Shown: positions 51,373-60,646 of the stretch, one piece after another
How the letters are laid out: every line of letters begins with the position of its first letter
Position numbering within the stretch: position 1 is the stretch's first letter
Source of the DNA: Oxalicibacterium flavum
Lineage (GTDB): Bacteria; Pseudomonadota; Gammaproteobacteria; Burkholderiales; Burkholderiaceae_D
Assembly: GCF_014635065.1 (NCBI RefSeq)
Contig: NZ_BMCG01000002.1
Span: 558,001-622,000 of the forward strand
Length of the DNA stretch: 64,000 nt
Direction: 5' to 3'
The notes under the pieces: generated by a model
Databases searched by the model: none
Seen by the model: only the letters and a program-made list of their open reading frames with translations
Told to the model about the DNA's origin: nothing
Made by a program: the position numbers and the translations under genes

Positions 51373-51927
51373 TCACGCCATGGCTGGCTCCGCGCCCTCC
51401 TTCTCACGTTCTTCGTTCTTGCGACGGCGACGCGCCATGAAACCGAACACGCCAAGACCCGCCAGCATCATGGCGTAGGTTTCCGGTTCCGGAACCGCCG
51501 AGATCGAAAGCGTGCCGCTGTAGGCAGCCGCCATCGCCGAACCCACGGCAAGCGCAGGTCCGGCAATACCGAATACCTTGATCACCAGCGGCCCTTCGAG
51601 GAACGACACCGTCGTGAAGCCGTACTGGCCGCCGCCCTGATTGCCGAAGCTGAACGGTACGCCATTCAGGGTCGCCGAGGTGAACTCGATATCGTCATAG
51701 GCATTGAGACTCGTCGTGATCAGACTGCCCAATGCCCAGCCGCTGACGGCAGGCGTAAACGTGAAGGTGTCTTCAAAAGCACCAGCCACGGACTGCGTGC
51801 CTCCGAAGACACCCGAGTACGTTCCGTTCGGGGAAGGCGAACCCAGATCGACATCGTAATTTGCCGCATACGCCCCGACACACGAGACGGCCAGCACGCC
51901 AGCCAAAATCATTTCTTTCATTTTCAT
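51373..51927 (-). CDS. PEP-CTERM sorting-domain exported protein
   Basis: A 184-residue protein: signal peptide (about 1-21, ending AYAA), a beta-rich Gly/Ser/Thr body, and a C-terminal sorting signal of the VPEPETYAMMLAGLGVFGF + ARRRRK form (PEP motif, TM, basic cluster). Such proteins are cleaved by EpsH-type exosortase and are usually made by EPS/biofilm bacteria; no exosortase is in this window. AGAGAG precedes ATG 51927. The upstream region is very AT-rich. Confidence 0.9.
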   Translation of the reverse strand: MKMKEMILAGVLAVSCVGAYAANYDVDLGSPSPNGTYSGVFGGTQSVAGAFEDTFTFTPAVSGWALGSLITTSLNAYDDIEFTSATLNGVPFSFGNQGGGQYGFTTVSFLEGPLVIKVFGIAGPALAVGSAMAAAYSGTLSISAVPEPETYAMMLAGLGVFGFMARRRRKNEEREKEGAEPAMA

Positions 51928-52152
51928 GTTGAACTCTCTAAAAGTTTGAATAAGAAAGACAGAACTGCCTGCCCTTGTCGCTTTGCAACCCGCGCCAGCT
52001 CTTGGTTTGCACATTTTTCAGGTGTGAGAAGCGCAAGCTGGCACGTCATCGATCATAAATAAAAATATTATCTTTTTAATATCAAAATATTAACATTTAA
52101 CATATTTAACTACAATATTTACAGAAAAAATACAATCTCAAATAATTAATTT

Positions 52153-52206
52153 TTAGAAATATTTCCTTGCATAATTGATAACTTTTTTATTCTCGATTTT
52201 TAACAC
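52153..52206 (-). other. 17-codon ORF with a perfect Shine-Dalgarno
   Basis: AAGGAGG (52218-52212) sits five bases before GTG 52206, opening MLKIENKKVINYARKYF then TAA. It is Lys/Asn/Ile-rich, unlike the other genes. It may be a microprotein, a leader or a relic. Confidence 0.25.
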
Positions 52207-52244
52207 TTCCACCTCCTTAAAGGCCTGTAAAAACGGCAGACAAT

Positions 52245-52280
52245 GAAAAAACGCCGCACTGCACGAAGGCACTGCGGCGC
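52245..52280 (-). terminator. intrinsic terminator of the EPS cluster after manC
   Basis: The stem CGCCGCA / TGCGGCG with inner pairing is followed by TTTTTT on the minus strand, 26 bp past manC. Confidence 0.8.
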
Positions 52281-52305
52281 TGCATGAACTGAAGAAAAAA
52301 TAAAA

Positions 52306-53724
52306 TCAGGCGCGCTTATAGACATCGTCGAAACGCACGATGTCATCCTCTCCCAGATACGCGCCCGATTGCACCTCGATCAGGTGCAGCGGCACCATGC
52401 CCGGGTTCTCGAGACGGTGCGTGACGCCGATCGGAATGTAAATGGACTCGTTCTCGGTCAGCAGCTTCTCGACATCGCCGTTGGTGATGCGGGCAGTGCC
52501 GGTCACCACCACCCAGTGCTCGGCGCGATGGTGATGCATCTGCAGCGACAGTTTCTGCCCCGGATTGACGGTGATGCGCTTGACCTGGAAACGGTCGCCG
52601 CCATCGATGGATTCATAGCAGCCCCATGGCCGGTAGACGCGCGAATGATTCAGATGTTCGCTGCGCTCGCTGCCCTTCAGATGCTCGACCACGTTCTTGA
52701 CGCGCTGCACCTGATCCTTGTGCGTGATCAGCACCGCGTCCTTGGTCTCGACCACCACCACATCGTCGAGGCCGAGCACCGCCACGAAACGACTCTCGGC
52801 ACGGATCAACGAACCGCTGACATCTTCCGCATACACGTCGCCGCGAATCACGTTGCCGTTTTCGTCCGCGTCCTGCACCGCCGCCAGCGCCGACCACGAA
52901 CCGACATCGCTCCAGCCGATATCGGCCAGCACCACGACTGCATGGTCGGTATGCTCCATCACGGCGTAATCGATCGAGTCCGAAGGGCAGCCTGCGTACG
53001 AAAGCTCGTGCAGGCGGCAGAAGGTCATGTCCTTGTAGGCTTCGGCGATCGCCTTTTCGCAGCAGGCGGCGATTTCCGGACGCAGCCTGCGCAACTCTTC
53101 CAGATAGGCCGCTGCCGTGAAGACGAAGATGCCGCTGTTCCACGAATACTCGCCGCTATCGACGAATTGCCGCGCCGTCTCCAGATCCGGCTTCTCGACG
53201 AAGCGATCGACCTTGAATGCCCGATCCGAATCGGCTGCCACCTTGCCCCTGCGAATGTAACCGTAACCGGTTTCGGGACCGGTAGGCACGATGCCGAAAG
53301 TCACCAGCGATCCCTGCGCTGCCGCTTGCGTGGCGATCCGCACAGCCTGCTCGAAGGATGCGCCATCCGCGATCACATGATCGGCCGGCAGCACCAGCAT
53401 GACGGCATCCGGCGCAATGCCTTGCAGATAGGCCGCAGCCACGCCGACTGCCGGCGCGGTATTGCGTCCCTCTGGTTCGAGCAGGATGGCGGTCGGCGTC
53501 ACGCCGATCTGCCGCAACTGTTCGGCCACCATGAATCGATGATCGTTGCCGCAGACGATCAGCGGCGGCATGACCTCGCTCCATTCGTTCACGCGCAGCA
53601 CGGTTTCCTGCAACATGGTATTGGCGCCGACCAGCGGCAGCAGCTGCTTGGGCAAGGCGGAACGCGACAAGGGCCACAGGCGCGTGCCTGAACCGCCGGA
53701 AAGAATGACGGGATAGATTTTCAT
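52306..53724 (-). CDS. manC: mannose-1-phosphate guanylyltransferase / mannose-6-phosphate isomerase
   Basis: A 472-residue bifunctional type II enzyme (ManC/XanB/AlgA). The N-terminal nucleotidyltransferase has LSGGSGTRLWPLSR (8-21) with PKQLL and FVEKPD. The C-terminal cupin PMI domain has PGQKLSLQMHHHRAEHWVVV. It makes GDP-mannose, the donor for the GumH- and GumI-like transferases of this cluster. Start ATG 53724; last gene of the cluster, followed by a terminator. Confidence 0.96.
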   Translation of the reverse strand: MKIYPVILSGGSGTRLWPLSRSALPKQLLPLVGANTMLQETVLRVNEWSEVMPPLIVCGNDHRFMVAEQLRQIGVTPTAILLEPEGRNTAPAVGVAAAYLQGIAPDAVMLVLPADHVIADGASFEQAVRIATQAAAQGSLVTFGIVPTGPETGYGYIRRGKVAADSDRAFKVDRFVEKPDLETARQFVDSGEYSWNSGIFVFTAAAYLEELRRLRPEIAACCEKAIAEAYKDMTFCRLHELSYAGCPSDSIDYAVMEHTDHAVVVLADIGWSDVGSWSALAAVQDADENGNVIRGDVYAEDVSGSLIRAESRFVAVLGLDDVVVVETKDAVLITHKDQVQRVKNVVEHLKGSERSEHLNHSRVYRPWGCYESIDGGDRFQVKRITVNPGQKLSLQMHHHRAEHWVVVTGTARITNGDVEKLLTENESIYIPIGVTHRLENPGMVPLHLIEVQSGAYLGEDDIVRFDDVYKRA

Positions 53725-53839
53725 CTGGAACCTGCACTTTCTATAATGTGACATGAATATTCGGTACCGGCCGTCCGCGGCATCGCGCACGCGGTAACGG
53801 CGCACACGCCATGTCTGCGCATGGCATGCCGTGGCGCGC

Positions 53840-54577
53840 TCAAGCGCCCTCTCCCTGCCGATATCGATGGCAGAGCATGAAGAACACGAAGATATCGACG
53901 GTGTAGCGTCGCAGCAGCCGACGCGGCTCCAGCGCCAGCCGGTACAGCCACTCCATGCGCAGCCTGCGTACCAGCTTCGGTGCGCGCGGCTTGTTGCCGG
54001 CCCAGAAGTCGAACAGCGCACCGACGCCGGCTACCAGTCCCGCCTGCAGGCGGTCGCGGTTGGCGAGTATCCATTGCTCCTGCAAGGGATTGCCGAGCGC
54101 GACCAGCACCACGTCGGGCTGCGCCGCATTGATGCGGTCGACCAGCGCCGGATCCTGCATGCCGGCATAGCCGTCGCAGATACCGACCACCTGCTGCCCG
54201 AGACGGTTGCGCACATGCTCTTCCGCCCCGACCAGCGCCGTTGGCGTGCCGCCGATCAGGAACACGCGCAACGGATGCGGCGCACGACCGAACAGGTAGG
54301 GCGTGAAATCGGTGCCGTTCAGGTTGTCGGGGAAGCGCTGCCCATGCACCAGCCGCGCTGCCAGTTCCAGTCCGATGCCGTCGTTGGCGATGACGACACC
54401 CGGATCGTGCATGCGCGCCAGCCAGGGACGGCACTTGACGATGAAGTTGGTGTTGGCGAAGAACAGCGTGCGTGCCTGACCGTTCTGCAGCGCAGCCAGC
54501 AGTTCGGCAGCCAGCATGTCCGCCGTCGTCGCCCGTACCGGAAACCCGGCAATCGTCAACGTCTCGTGCATGGTCAT
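53840..54577 (-). CDS. WecG/TagA/CpsF (GT26) glycosyltransferase, GumM-like
   Basis: A 245-residue GT26 enzyme acting on a lipid-linked sugar at the inner membrane. Family signs are FFANTNFIVKCRP, NDGIGLELAARL, the GTDF motif near 88, LIGG and the C-terminal LGNPLQEQWI...GVGALFDFWAG...EWLYRLALEPRRLLRRY. In xanthan synthesis the GT26 GumM adds the second glucose to Glc-PP-undecaprenol. That role is inferred from the neighbours (GumK, GumH and GumL types). GGAGG is eight bases before ATG 54577. Confidence 0.85.
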   Translation of the reverse strand: MTMHETLTIAGFPVRATTADMLAAELLAALQNGQARTLFFANTNFIVKCRPWLARMHDPGVVIANDGIGLELAARLVHGQRFPDNLNGTDFTPYLFGRAPHPLRVFLIGGTPTALVGAEEHVRNRLGQQVVGICDGYAGMQDPALVDRINAAQPDVVLVALGNPLQEQWILANRDRLQAGLVAGVGALFDFWAGNKPRAPKLVRRLRMEWLYRLALEPRRLLRRYTVDIFVFFMLCHRYRQGEGA

Positions 54578-54607
54578 GGCAATATCCTCCGTGGCGTCAT
54601 CCGCGCG

Positions 54608-55930
54608 TCACCGTCGGCCGATCGCCACATACTCGATACCGCGCTCGCGCATGTGGCTGGTGTTGTAGAGATTGCGGCCGTCGAACACCAGTGGCGTCTT
54701 CAGCGACGACTTCATGAGGTTGAAGTTGGGTGTGCGGAATTCCTTCCACTCGGTGACGATCACCAGCGCATCCGCACCTTCGAGCGCGGCGGCCGCGGTC
54801 TTGGCATACGTCAGACGCGGGTCGTCACCGAAGATGCGCTGCGCTTCCGCCATCGCGACCGGATCGTAGGCCACCACGCTGGCGCCGGCCTGCCACAGGC
54901 CTTCGATCAGGACCCGGCTCGACGCCGCGCGCATGTCGTCGGTATTCGGCTTGAACGCCAGTCCCCACAGTGCGAACTTGCGGCCGCTCAGGTCCTTGCC
55001 GAAGCGCGCCGTGATCTTGTCGAGCAGGACCTTCTTCTGCGCCTCGTTGGCCGATTCCACCGCCTGCAGCACCTGCAGTTGCAAACCGCTCTCGTTGGCG
55101 GTACGGATCAGCGCCTGCACGTCCTTCGGAAAACACGAGCCACCATAGCCGCAACCGGCATACAGAAAGTCATAGCCGATGCGCGTATCGGAACCGATGC
55201 CGCGCCGCACTTCCTCGATGTCGGCACCGACCTTGTCGGCCAGATTCGCAAGTTCGTTCATGAACGAGATGCGCGTGGCGAGCATGGAGTTGGCCGCGTA
55301 CTTGGTCAGCTCGGCCGAGCGCACATCCATCACCATGATGCGGTCGTGATTGCGCGTGAACTGCGCGTAGAGTTCGCGCAACACCGAAGTCGCGCGCGCA
55401 TCGTCGGCGCCGATCACGATGCGGTCGGGCCGCATGAAGTCCTCCACCGCCGCGCCTTCCTTCAGGAATTCCGGGTTCGACACCACCGAGAATTCGAGGT
55501 CGAGCCCACGGCTGGAAAGCTCGTCGCGTACCGCCGCGCGCACCTTGTCTGCGGTACCGACCGGCACCGTCGACTTGTCGACGATGACCTTGTATTCGTT
55601 CATGTGGCGGCCGATGTTGCGCGCCGAAGCCAGCACGTACTGCAGATCGGCCGAGCCGTCCTCGTCGGGCGGCGTGCCGACCGCGATGAACTGCACGACG
55701 CCGAATTCCACGCTCTCGGCGACGTCGGTCGTGAAGCGCAGACGATCGGCCGCCACGTTGCGCCTGACCATGTCGAGCAGGCCCGGCTCGTGGATCGGCA
55801 TGCCGCCGTCCTTCAGGATCGCAATCTTGCGTTCGTCCAGATCGAGACACAGCACTTCATGGCCCATTTCGGCCAGGCAGGTTCCCGTAACGAGGCCGAC
55901 ATAGCCGGTACCGATGACAGTTATCTTCAT
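54608..55930 (-). CDS. ugd: UDP-glucose 6-dehydrogenase
   Basis: A 440-residue NAD-dependent enzyme oxidising UDP-glucose to UDP-glucuronate. The Rossmann loop is [12 protein letters not shown], catalytic Cys266 lies in [10 protein letters not shown], and the C-terminal domain has [13 protein letters not shown]. The product is the donor of GumK, encoded next door. 30 bp upstream of gumM-like; a 92-bp AT-richer gap separates it from gumK and may carry an extra promoter. Confidence 0.97.
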   Translation of the reverse strand: MKITVIGTGYVGLVTGTCLAEMGHEVLCLDLDERKIAILKDGGMPIHEPGLLDMVRRNVAADRLRFTTDVAESVEFGVVQFIAVGTPPDEDGSADLQYVLASARNIGRHMNEYKVIVDKSTVPVGTADKVRAAVRDELSSRGLDLEFSVVSNPEFLKEGAAVEDFMRPDRIVIGADDARATSVLRELYAQFTRNHDRIMVMDVRSAELTKYAANSMLATRISFMNELANLADKVGADIEEVRRGIGSDTRIGYDFLYAGCGYGGSCFPKDVQALIRTANESGLQLQVLQAVESANEAQKKVLLDKITARFGKDLSGRKFALWGLAFKPNTDDMRAASSRVLIEGLWQAGASVVAYDPVAMAEAQRIFGDDPRLTYAKTAAAALEGADALVIVTEWKEFRTPNFNLMKSSLKTPLVFDGRNLYNTSHMRERGIEYVAIGRR

Positions 55931-56022
55931 TGCTTACACTTTCGATAATTATTGAATTGACAACACTTCAGAGGAACACGTTTGAAAATGGTTCCGCACC
56001 ATGTAAAAAATTTCAGGTGGAT

Positions 56023-57180
56023 TCAGGCAACCTGGCTGTAGGCAAAGGCAGCGGCTTCCGTACGGCGCGCTTCCCCCGGCAATTGCGTATCCGCGTAATC
56101 CTGCGGTGCCAGCAGGCGGTCGACCACCTGCGACCATTCGAGCGGCGTGCGGAAAGTCTGGCGCGGCGCGGCCATGGCGGCGCGCATGGCGGCGGCGATC
56201 GAGTCGGCATCGTCCGGCGTGTAGCCGAAACGCGAACGGTAGTCACCGACGATGCCGCTCGGGCATACCGCCGGCAGCCCGAAGAAGTCGTACTGCATGA
56301 GCTTGAGCGAGGTGTCAGCCAGATAGGTCGGCAGCCCCGCCGCGCGATACGGCGCGAGGCCGATGGTCGCGTGCTTGATGTAGGGCAGCGTGGTCTTGTG
56401 CGGCATCTCGTCATGGACGTGCACGTTGTCGCCATAGCCGTCGTGGCGTCCGGTGCCGGAACCGATGATGTGGAAGGTCACTTCCGGGAACAGGCGCGAG
56501 GCGATCGCGAAGAAACCGGGATCGAACAGCATGGAGCCGACCGACACCGCGTGGATGCCCTCGCCGTACGGCGACGGATCGGCATGCTCGGCAATCGAGA
56601 AGTCGAAACCCTGCGGCACCACGTAGCGGTTGTCCGAACGCGGCATGCCATCGGCCATGAAACGCGACTTCAGGCACAGCGCATCCATCTGCGGTGCGAT
56701 GCGGTCGAAGGTGCGCTTGACGTAGGAGGCGACGTTGATCGTCTCCAGGTCATCCGAGGCGACGTAAATGGTGCGCGCGGCCGGATTCAGTTCGCGCACC
56801 AGCTCGAAGAACACCGGCGCGATGCCGCTTTCGAACACCACCGTGTCGGCTTCGCGTATCCATTCCACCAGCACCGGGCTGGGCCGGCCCACGTAGCGCC
56901 GGAACAGGAAGGATTCGAGCGGCTGGAACATCTCCTTGCGCATGTTGAACGGATGGATCAGCGTCTTCCACAGATAGCATTCGACACCCTCGTGCATCTC
57001 CTTGCGGTTGGCGAGCGAGCCGATCGACTTGCGCGGGTCCGACTTGAGATCAGACAGCAGGCTGTACTGGCACGAGAAGAAGCGCGTCGGCCCGCGCCTT
57101 GCCAGTTCTCCGGCAATGAAGTGCAAGCCGGCCTTGCGGCGACTGCGATAGTCATGCGCCGAAATCACCAGGTAGCTCAT
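56023..57180 (-). CDS. gumK: GumK-type beta-1,2-glucuronosyltransferase (GT70)
   Basis: A 385-residue membrane-associated transferase. Compared with X. campestris GumK from memory it matches over nearly its full length: YLVISAHDYRSRRKAGLHFI, VESGIA-type FESGIAPVF, GEGIHAVSVGSMLFDPGFF, FHIIGSGTGRHDGYGDNV, and SLKLMQYDFFGLPAVCP. Asp143 falls exactly where catalytic Asp157 does (14-residue shift), and Lys293/Gln296 where Lys307/Gln310 do. It would move GlcA from UDP-GlcA to the alpha-mannose of the lipid-linked trisaccharide. Start ATG 57180 with AAAGGA upstream. Confidence 0.93.
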   Translation of the reverse strand: MSYLVISAHDYRSRRKAGLHFIAGELARRGPTRFFSCQYSLLSDLKSDPRKSIGSLANRKEMHEGVECYLWKTLIHPFNMRKEMFQPLESFLFRRYVGRPSPVLVEWIREADTVVFESGIAPVFFELVRELNPAARTIYVASDDLETINVASYVKRTFDRIAPQMDALCLKSRFMADGMPRSDNRYVVPQGFDFSIAEHADPSPYGEGIHAVSVGSMLFDPGFFAIASRLFPEVTFHIIGSGTGRHDGYGDNVHVHDEMPHKTTLPYIKHATIGLAPYRAAGLPTYLADTSLKLMQYDFFGLPAVCPSGIVGDYRSRFGYTPDDADSIAAAMRAAMAAPRQTFRTPLEWSQVVDRLLAPQDYADTQLPGEARRTEAAAFAYSQVA

Positions 57181-57204
57181 GATATTTTCCTTTCCCAACG
57201 ACTG

Positions 57205-58671
57205 TCACGGATACGAGCGGCGCAAGATCAGACGTGCGGCGAAGCTTGCTGCCAGTGCGCGATACTCGCGCGCCATCACGAAATACAGCAGCAATGCATA
57301 GGACAGCGCGCCGATACCGATCAACAGTGTCAGCCGCAGCACCACCGGCAGGTCCTGCATCAGCGTAGCCGCGAACACCACCACCACCGCCATGAATGCC
57401 GACGCCACCAGCGCCGGCAGGATATTGAAGAAGTACTGCCGCCAGCCGACCGAGATCAGCGTGATGGCGCACCAGACCGAGACCGGGAACAGCAACAGCG
57501 CACGCAAGGAAAATGCCAGCGCGGTGGCGACCAGGCCGAAGCGCGTGAAGGCGACGAACGCACCGATATTGGTCACCGCGTACAGCAGCGCCAGGCGCGT
57601 CTGCCATTGCGGCTTGTTCTTCACCAGCATGATGCTCTGGTTGTAATAGCCGATCGAGGTCAGGAAGCCGATGATGGTGATGATCTGCATCACCGGCACC
57701 GACGGCAGCCACTTCTCGCCGAGCAACAGCAGCACCACATCGCGCGACAGGATGGCGAGGCCGACGAACAGCGGCGCCGTCACCATCGCCGTCAACGCGG
57801 TCGAGTGCAGGAAGGTCGCGCGCAACTGCTCGTCGTCGTCCTGCAGGCGCGAGAACGCCGGCAACGACACGCGCATCAGCGCGGTCGAGATCACGATGTT
57901 GAGCGTGTTGGTGATGCGCTTGCCGGTCGCATAGAAACCGGAAGCCGCCGCCCCCAGGTAATAGGTGACGAAGAAGATGTCGCTGTTCTGGTTGGCGAAG
58001 TTGGTGGCGGCGGTGGTTGCCACATACTTGCCATAGCGCACGATCTCGCGGAACGCGGTGCCTGAAAATCGCAGCGACGGCGTCCAGCCGGCCAGCGACC
58101 ACAACAGGACGAATTCGCACAGCGACGTCACGACCTGCTGCGCGATCAGGCTTTCGACGCCGTAGCCGTTGAACGCCATGCCGATGCCGACCGCGCCGCC
58201 GGCCACCACCGAGACGAAGGAGCGGATCGCCAGCGGACGGAAGTTCATCTGGTGCGTCAGGCGCGCCTCGTGGATGCGCGCCAGCCCGCTGCACAGGATC
58301 ATGAAGCTCACGCCGCGCACCACCTGCGACAGGCCCGGCGCATCCAGCCATTGCTCGAGCCACGGTGCCAGCACGAACAGGATGCCGAAGGCCGGCAGCG
58401 ACAGGCCGAGGCAGGTCCAGATACCGGTGCTGTAGTCCTCGTCGGTCGGCGCCTTCAGGCGCACGATGGCGGTCGCGATGCTGTCGAAGGCAATCGCCTT
58501 GAAACCCTGCACGATCAGGATCGCGGTCGCCAGCAGGCCGAACAGCGACGGCGCAAGCATGCGCGCCAGCACGATGAAGACCACCAGCGTGATCATCTGC
58601 CGCGCGAAATTGTCGATCAGCGACCACATGGTGCCGCGGTAGATCGCCTTCCTGACGGTGCCGGCTTCCAT
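57205..58671 (-). CDS. MOP-superfamily polysaccharide flippase (Wzx, GumJ role)
   Basis: A 488-residue integral membrane protein with about 12-14 TM helices. It begins GTMWSLIDNFARQMITLVVFIVLARMLAP (here shown in parts), the N-terminal pattern of the polysaccharide-export flippase family. It moves undecaprenyl-linked repeat units across the inner membrane. In the gum system GumJ has this job. Its ATG shares a base with the gumL stop (TGATG), so it is translationally coupled. Confidence 0.92.
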   Translation of the reverse strand: MEAGTVRKAIYRGTMWSLIDNFARQMITLVVFIVLARMLAPSLFGLLATAILIVQGFKAIAFDSIATAIVRLKAPTDEDYSTGIWTCLGLSLPAFGILFVLAPWLEQWLDAPGLSQVVRGVSFMILCSGLARIHEARLTHQMNFRPLAIRSFVSVVAGGAVGIGMAFNGYGVESLIAQQVVTSLCEFVLLWSLAGWTPSLRFSGTAFREIVRYGKYVATTAATNFANQNSDIFFVTYYLGAAASGFYATGKRITNTLNIVISTALMRVSLPAFSRLQDDDEQLRATFLHSTALTAMVTAPLFVGLAILSRDVVLLLLGEKWLPSVPVMQIITIIGFLTSIGYYNQSIMLVKNKPQWQTRLALLYAVTNIGAFVAFTRFGLVATALAFSLRALLLFPVSVWCAITLISVGWRQYFFNILPALVASAFMAVVVVFAATLMQDLPVVLRLTLLIGIGALSYALLLYFVMAREYRALAASFAARLILRRSYP

Positions 58672-59501
58672 CAGCGCAATGCCTCTTCCCACAGATCAAG
58701 CGGAAACGCCGCCAGCAGGCGCTGCGCGTCGAACACGGGCGGCGGCATGCCGCCCATCTCAAGCGCTTCCTCGATGCTGGACGCGGCCTCGATCGCGCCG
58801 CGTCCGGTACCCATCACGTAGTCGTTGTACTTGAAGATGTTTTCCTCGGGCGACAGGCGCAGGTAGCGCGCCGGAATGCCGTAGGCTTCGGCGATGATCA
58901 GGCCGTGCAGCGAACTGGCGATCACCATCTCGCCGCGCAGGATCTCGGCGATGCAACGGTTCCATGCATCGAGCGGCGAGACGATGTGCGCGATGCCCTT
59001 CTCACGCGCGATCTCCAGGTCGTGCAGGTTCGGCACGAACACGTAAGGCGATTGCGGATCGCGCGCGAAGCGGTCCGGGAACAGCGTCGGCATCAGCAGC
59101 GCCGGATCGCCATAGACCTCGGGCACGACGATGCCGCGCTGCTGCAGAAAGTCGCGCGTCAGCGGGCCGCGCACGGCGCGCACGTCGAGCGTCTCGAAGC
59201 GGTGTTCGGTGGCGGCGATCTTGCCATTCACGCCCGAGCCCCACACCACGTCGCCGCTCTGCGCGAAATGCAGGACCGAGCCGATCGCGAACAGCGTGTG
59301 CGCAGCGGCCGTCTCTTCTTCGAGCAGGTGCTGGTACGCGGCCAGAATCCTGGTCACGACCACGCGCGACAGGTGATCGCCGAAATTGAGGCGGCCACCC
59401 GACGGCGTCCAGTAAAACAGCTCCACGCGCGGAAACGCGCCCTGCCCACGCTCGTCGCCGGCGCCATTGGTCAGCCGATTCAGGATATTCATCAAACCCA
59501 T
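58671..59501 (-). CDS. gumL: GumL-type polysaccharide pyruvyltransferase
   Basis: A 276-residue enzyme of the polysaccharide pyruvyl transferase family, using PEP to make a ketal on a terminal sugar. Matches to X. campestris GumL recalled from memory are dense: FGDHLSRVVV, IGSVLHFA, VWGSGVNGKI, LDVRAVRGPLTR, VPEVYGDPALL, SSLHGLIIAEAYGIPARYL, FKYNDYVMGTGR, LAAFPLDLW. In xanthan it pyruvylates the terminal mannose. Start ATG 59501; an inner ATG at 59492 is possible. Confidence 0.9.
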   Translation of the reverse strand: MGLMNILNRLTNGAGDERGQGAFPRVELFYWTPSGGRLNFGDHLSRVVVTRILAAYQHLLEEETAAAHTLFAIGSVLHFAQSGDVVWGSGVNGKIAATEHRFETLDVRAVRGPLTRDFLQQRGIVVPEVYGDPALLMPTLFPDRFARDPQSPYVFVPNLHDLEIAREKGIAHIVSPLDAWNRCIAEILRGEMVIASSLHGLIIAEAYGIPARYLRLSPEENIFKYNDYVMGTGRGAIEAASSIEEALEMGGMPPPVFDAQRLLAAFPLDLWEEALR

Positions 59502-59559
59502 GTTCTGATCCGGAACGGGGCATGCCCGTATCCGGCCTGTGCTGTATTACCAAACGAAA

Positions 59560-60585
59560 TCATTGCGTGAGACCAAGCCGCTCGAATGTCATCGCCACAT
59601 GCGAATGAACGGATTGATCGGAGAAGTGCCCCTGCGTCACCGCCACGTCCGACGCGCTGATGTCGAACCGATGCTGCCGCATATGCATGACAAGGTCATG
59701 AAAATCGCCAGCCGCCACCACCATGTTGTCGTTGACGGTCTCGCGGAACCACGCGATGAAAGGCGTTTCGATGGCGAACACCGGCACGCCGAGCGAAATC
59801 GAATAGATGATGCTGCCGCTGACGATCATGTCGTCGTCGGCATGGCAGATCACCATGCCGGCCGACCGCACGATGAGTTCGCGCGCGAGCTCGTCGGAAA
59901 TGAATTCGGCGATCAGCGTCACGTTGGGACCGGCCAGCGACTGCAGACGTTGCAGATAATCGGGATCGGGACAGGAGCCGCAAACCACCACGTGCATGTC
60001 GGGCGGCAGGATCTCGAGCAGCCGGTCGATGTTCTTGTACGACAGCAGTCGGCCGAAGATCACGAAATAGCGCGACGGCAACCGCAGTTGCGCCACCGAT
60101 GCCGCTACCGCGTCGTCGACTTCGTACAGGGGATGCGGCACGTAGAACCGGTTGTCTTCCGCCAGATGGCCCGAATGCACCCAGCACAGGTCGAAGCACT
60201 TCTCATAGAGTGCGATGATGCGCCCCGCGAGGTCGCGGCTCTTGCCGACGGCGCTGTGCGGATAGACGTTGTGCCGCACGAAGATCGTGCGGCGCGAGAT
60301 GACGTTGTAGATCGCGATGCGCACGAACTCCTTGACCACGCCGAACGGACTGATGCGGCCGGTACGCGCATTGACGAAATTGTTGTCCGACCAGTTCAGG
60401 ATCAGGATGTCGAAGCGACGCTGGACGATGCTGCCCAGAATGCGCTTGAGCGGCGGCGCTTCGGCAATGTCACCGAAACCGGAGAGGATCTTCTTGAAAT
60501 TGTCTGTATAACGATTACCGTCGTTCTCGAAAGGAAAATACGCAATACGCAGGTTTTTCTTCAGGGGCTGCATCTTCATCACCAT
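59560..60585 (-). CDS. glycosyltransferase, GumI-like
   Basis: A 341-residue GT-B type transferase: N-terminal half with RTIFVRHNVYPHSAVGKSRD, C-terminal half with VIFGRLLSYKNIDRLLEILP and a donor-site region SAGMVICHADDDMIVSGSIIYSISLGVPVFA. The layout resembles GumI (beta-1,4-mannosyltransferase of xanthan), but the match is much weaker than for GumK, GumL and GumH, so the role is inferred from position. The start among several ATG/GTG codons near 60585 is uncertain. Confidence 0.75.
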   Translation of the reverse strand: MVMKMQPLKKNLRIAYFPFENDGNRYTDNFKKILSGFGDIAEAPPLKRILGSIVQRRFDILILNWSDNNFVNARTGRISPFGVVKEFVRIAIYNVISRRTIFVRHNVYPHSAVGKSRDLAGRIIALYEKCFDLCWVHSGHLAEDNRFYVPHPLYEVDDAVAASVAQLRLPSRYFVIFGRLLSYKNIDRLLEILPPDMHVVVCGSCPDPDYLQRLQSLAGPNVTLIAEFISDELARELIVRSAGMVICHADDDMIVSGSIIYSISLGVPVFAIETPFIAWFRETVNDNMVVAAGDFHDLVMHMRQHRFDISASDVAVTQGHFSDQSVHSHVAMTFERLGLTQ

Positions 60586-60646
60586 CTGGCAGGCTGATTG
60601 CCGTGAACTTTATGACAACATTCACGGCAAACTCGTTCACACCACG

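Larger units (their letters stand above)
51928..52305. other. strongly AT-rich intergenic region
   Basis: 378 bp between the PEP-CTERM gene and manC. Bases about 52056-52205 are almost pure A/T in a high-GC genome. The region probably carries the PEP-CTERM promoter and could bind an H-NS-like silencer. It also holds a 17-codon ORF with a strong SD and the manC terminator. Confidence 0.7.

Noticed and set aside
55930-58065. 711-codon plus-strand frame over gumK and the flippase gene
   Set aside because: His/Arg/Gln-rich antisense translation typical of GC-rich shadows; the minus-strand genes are well supported.
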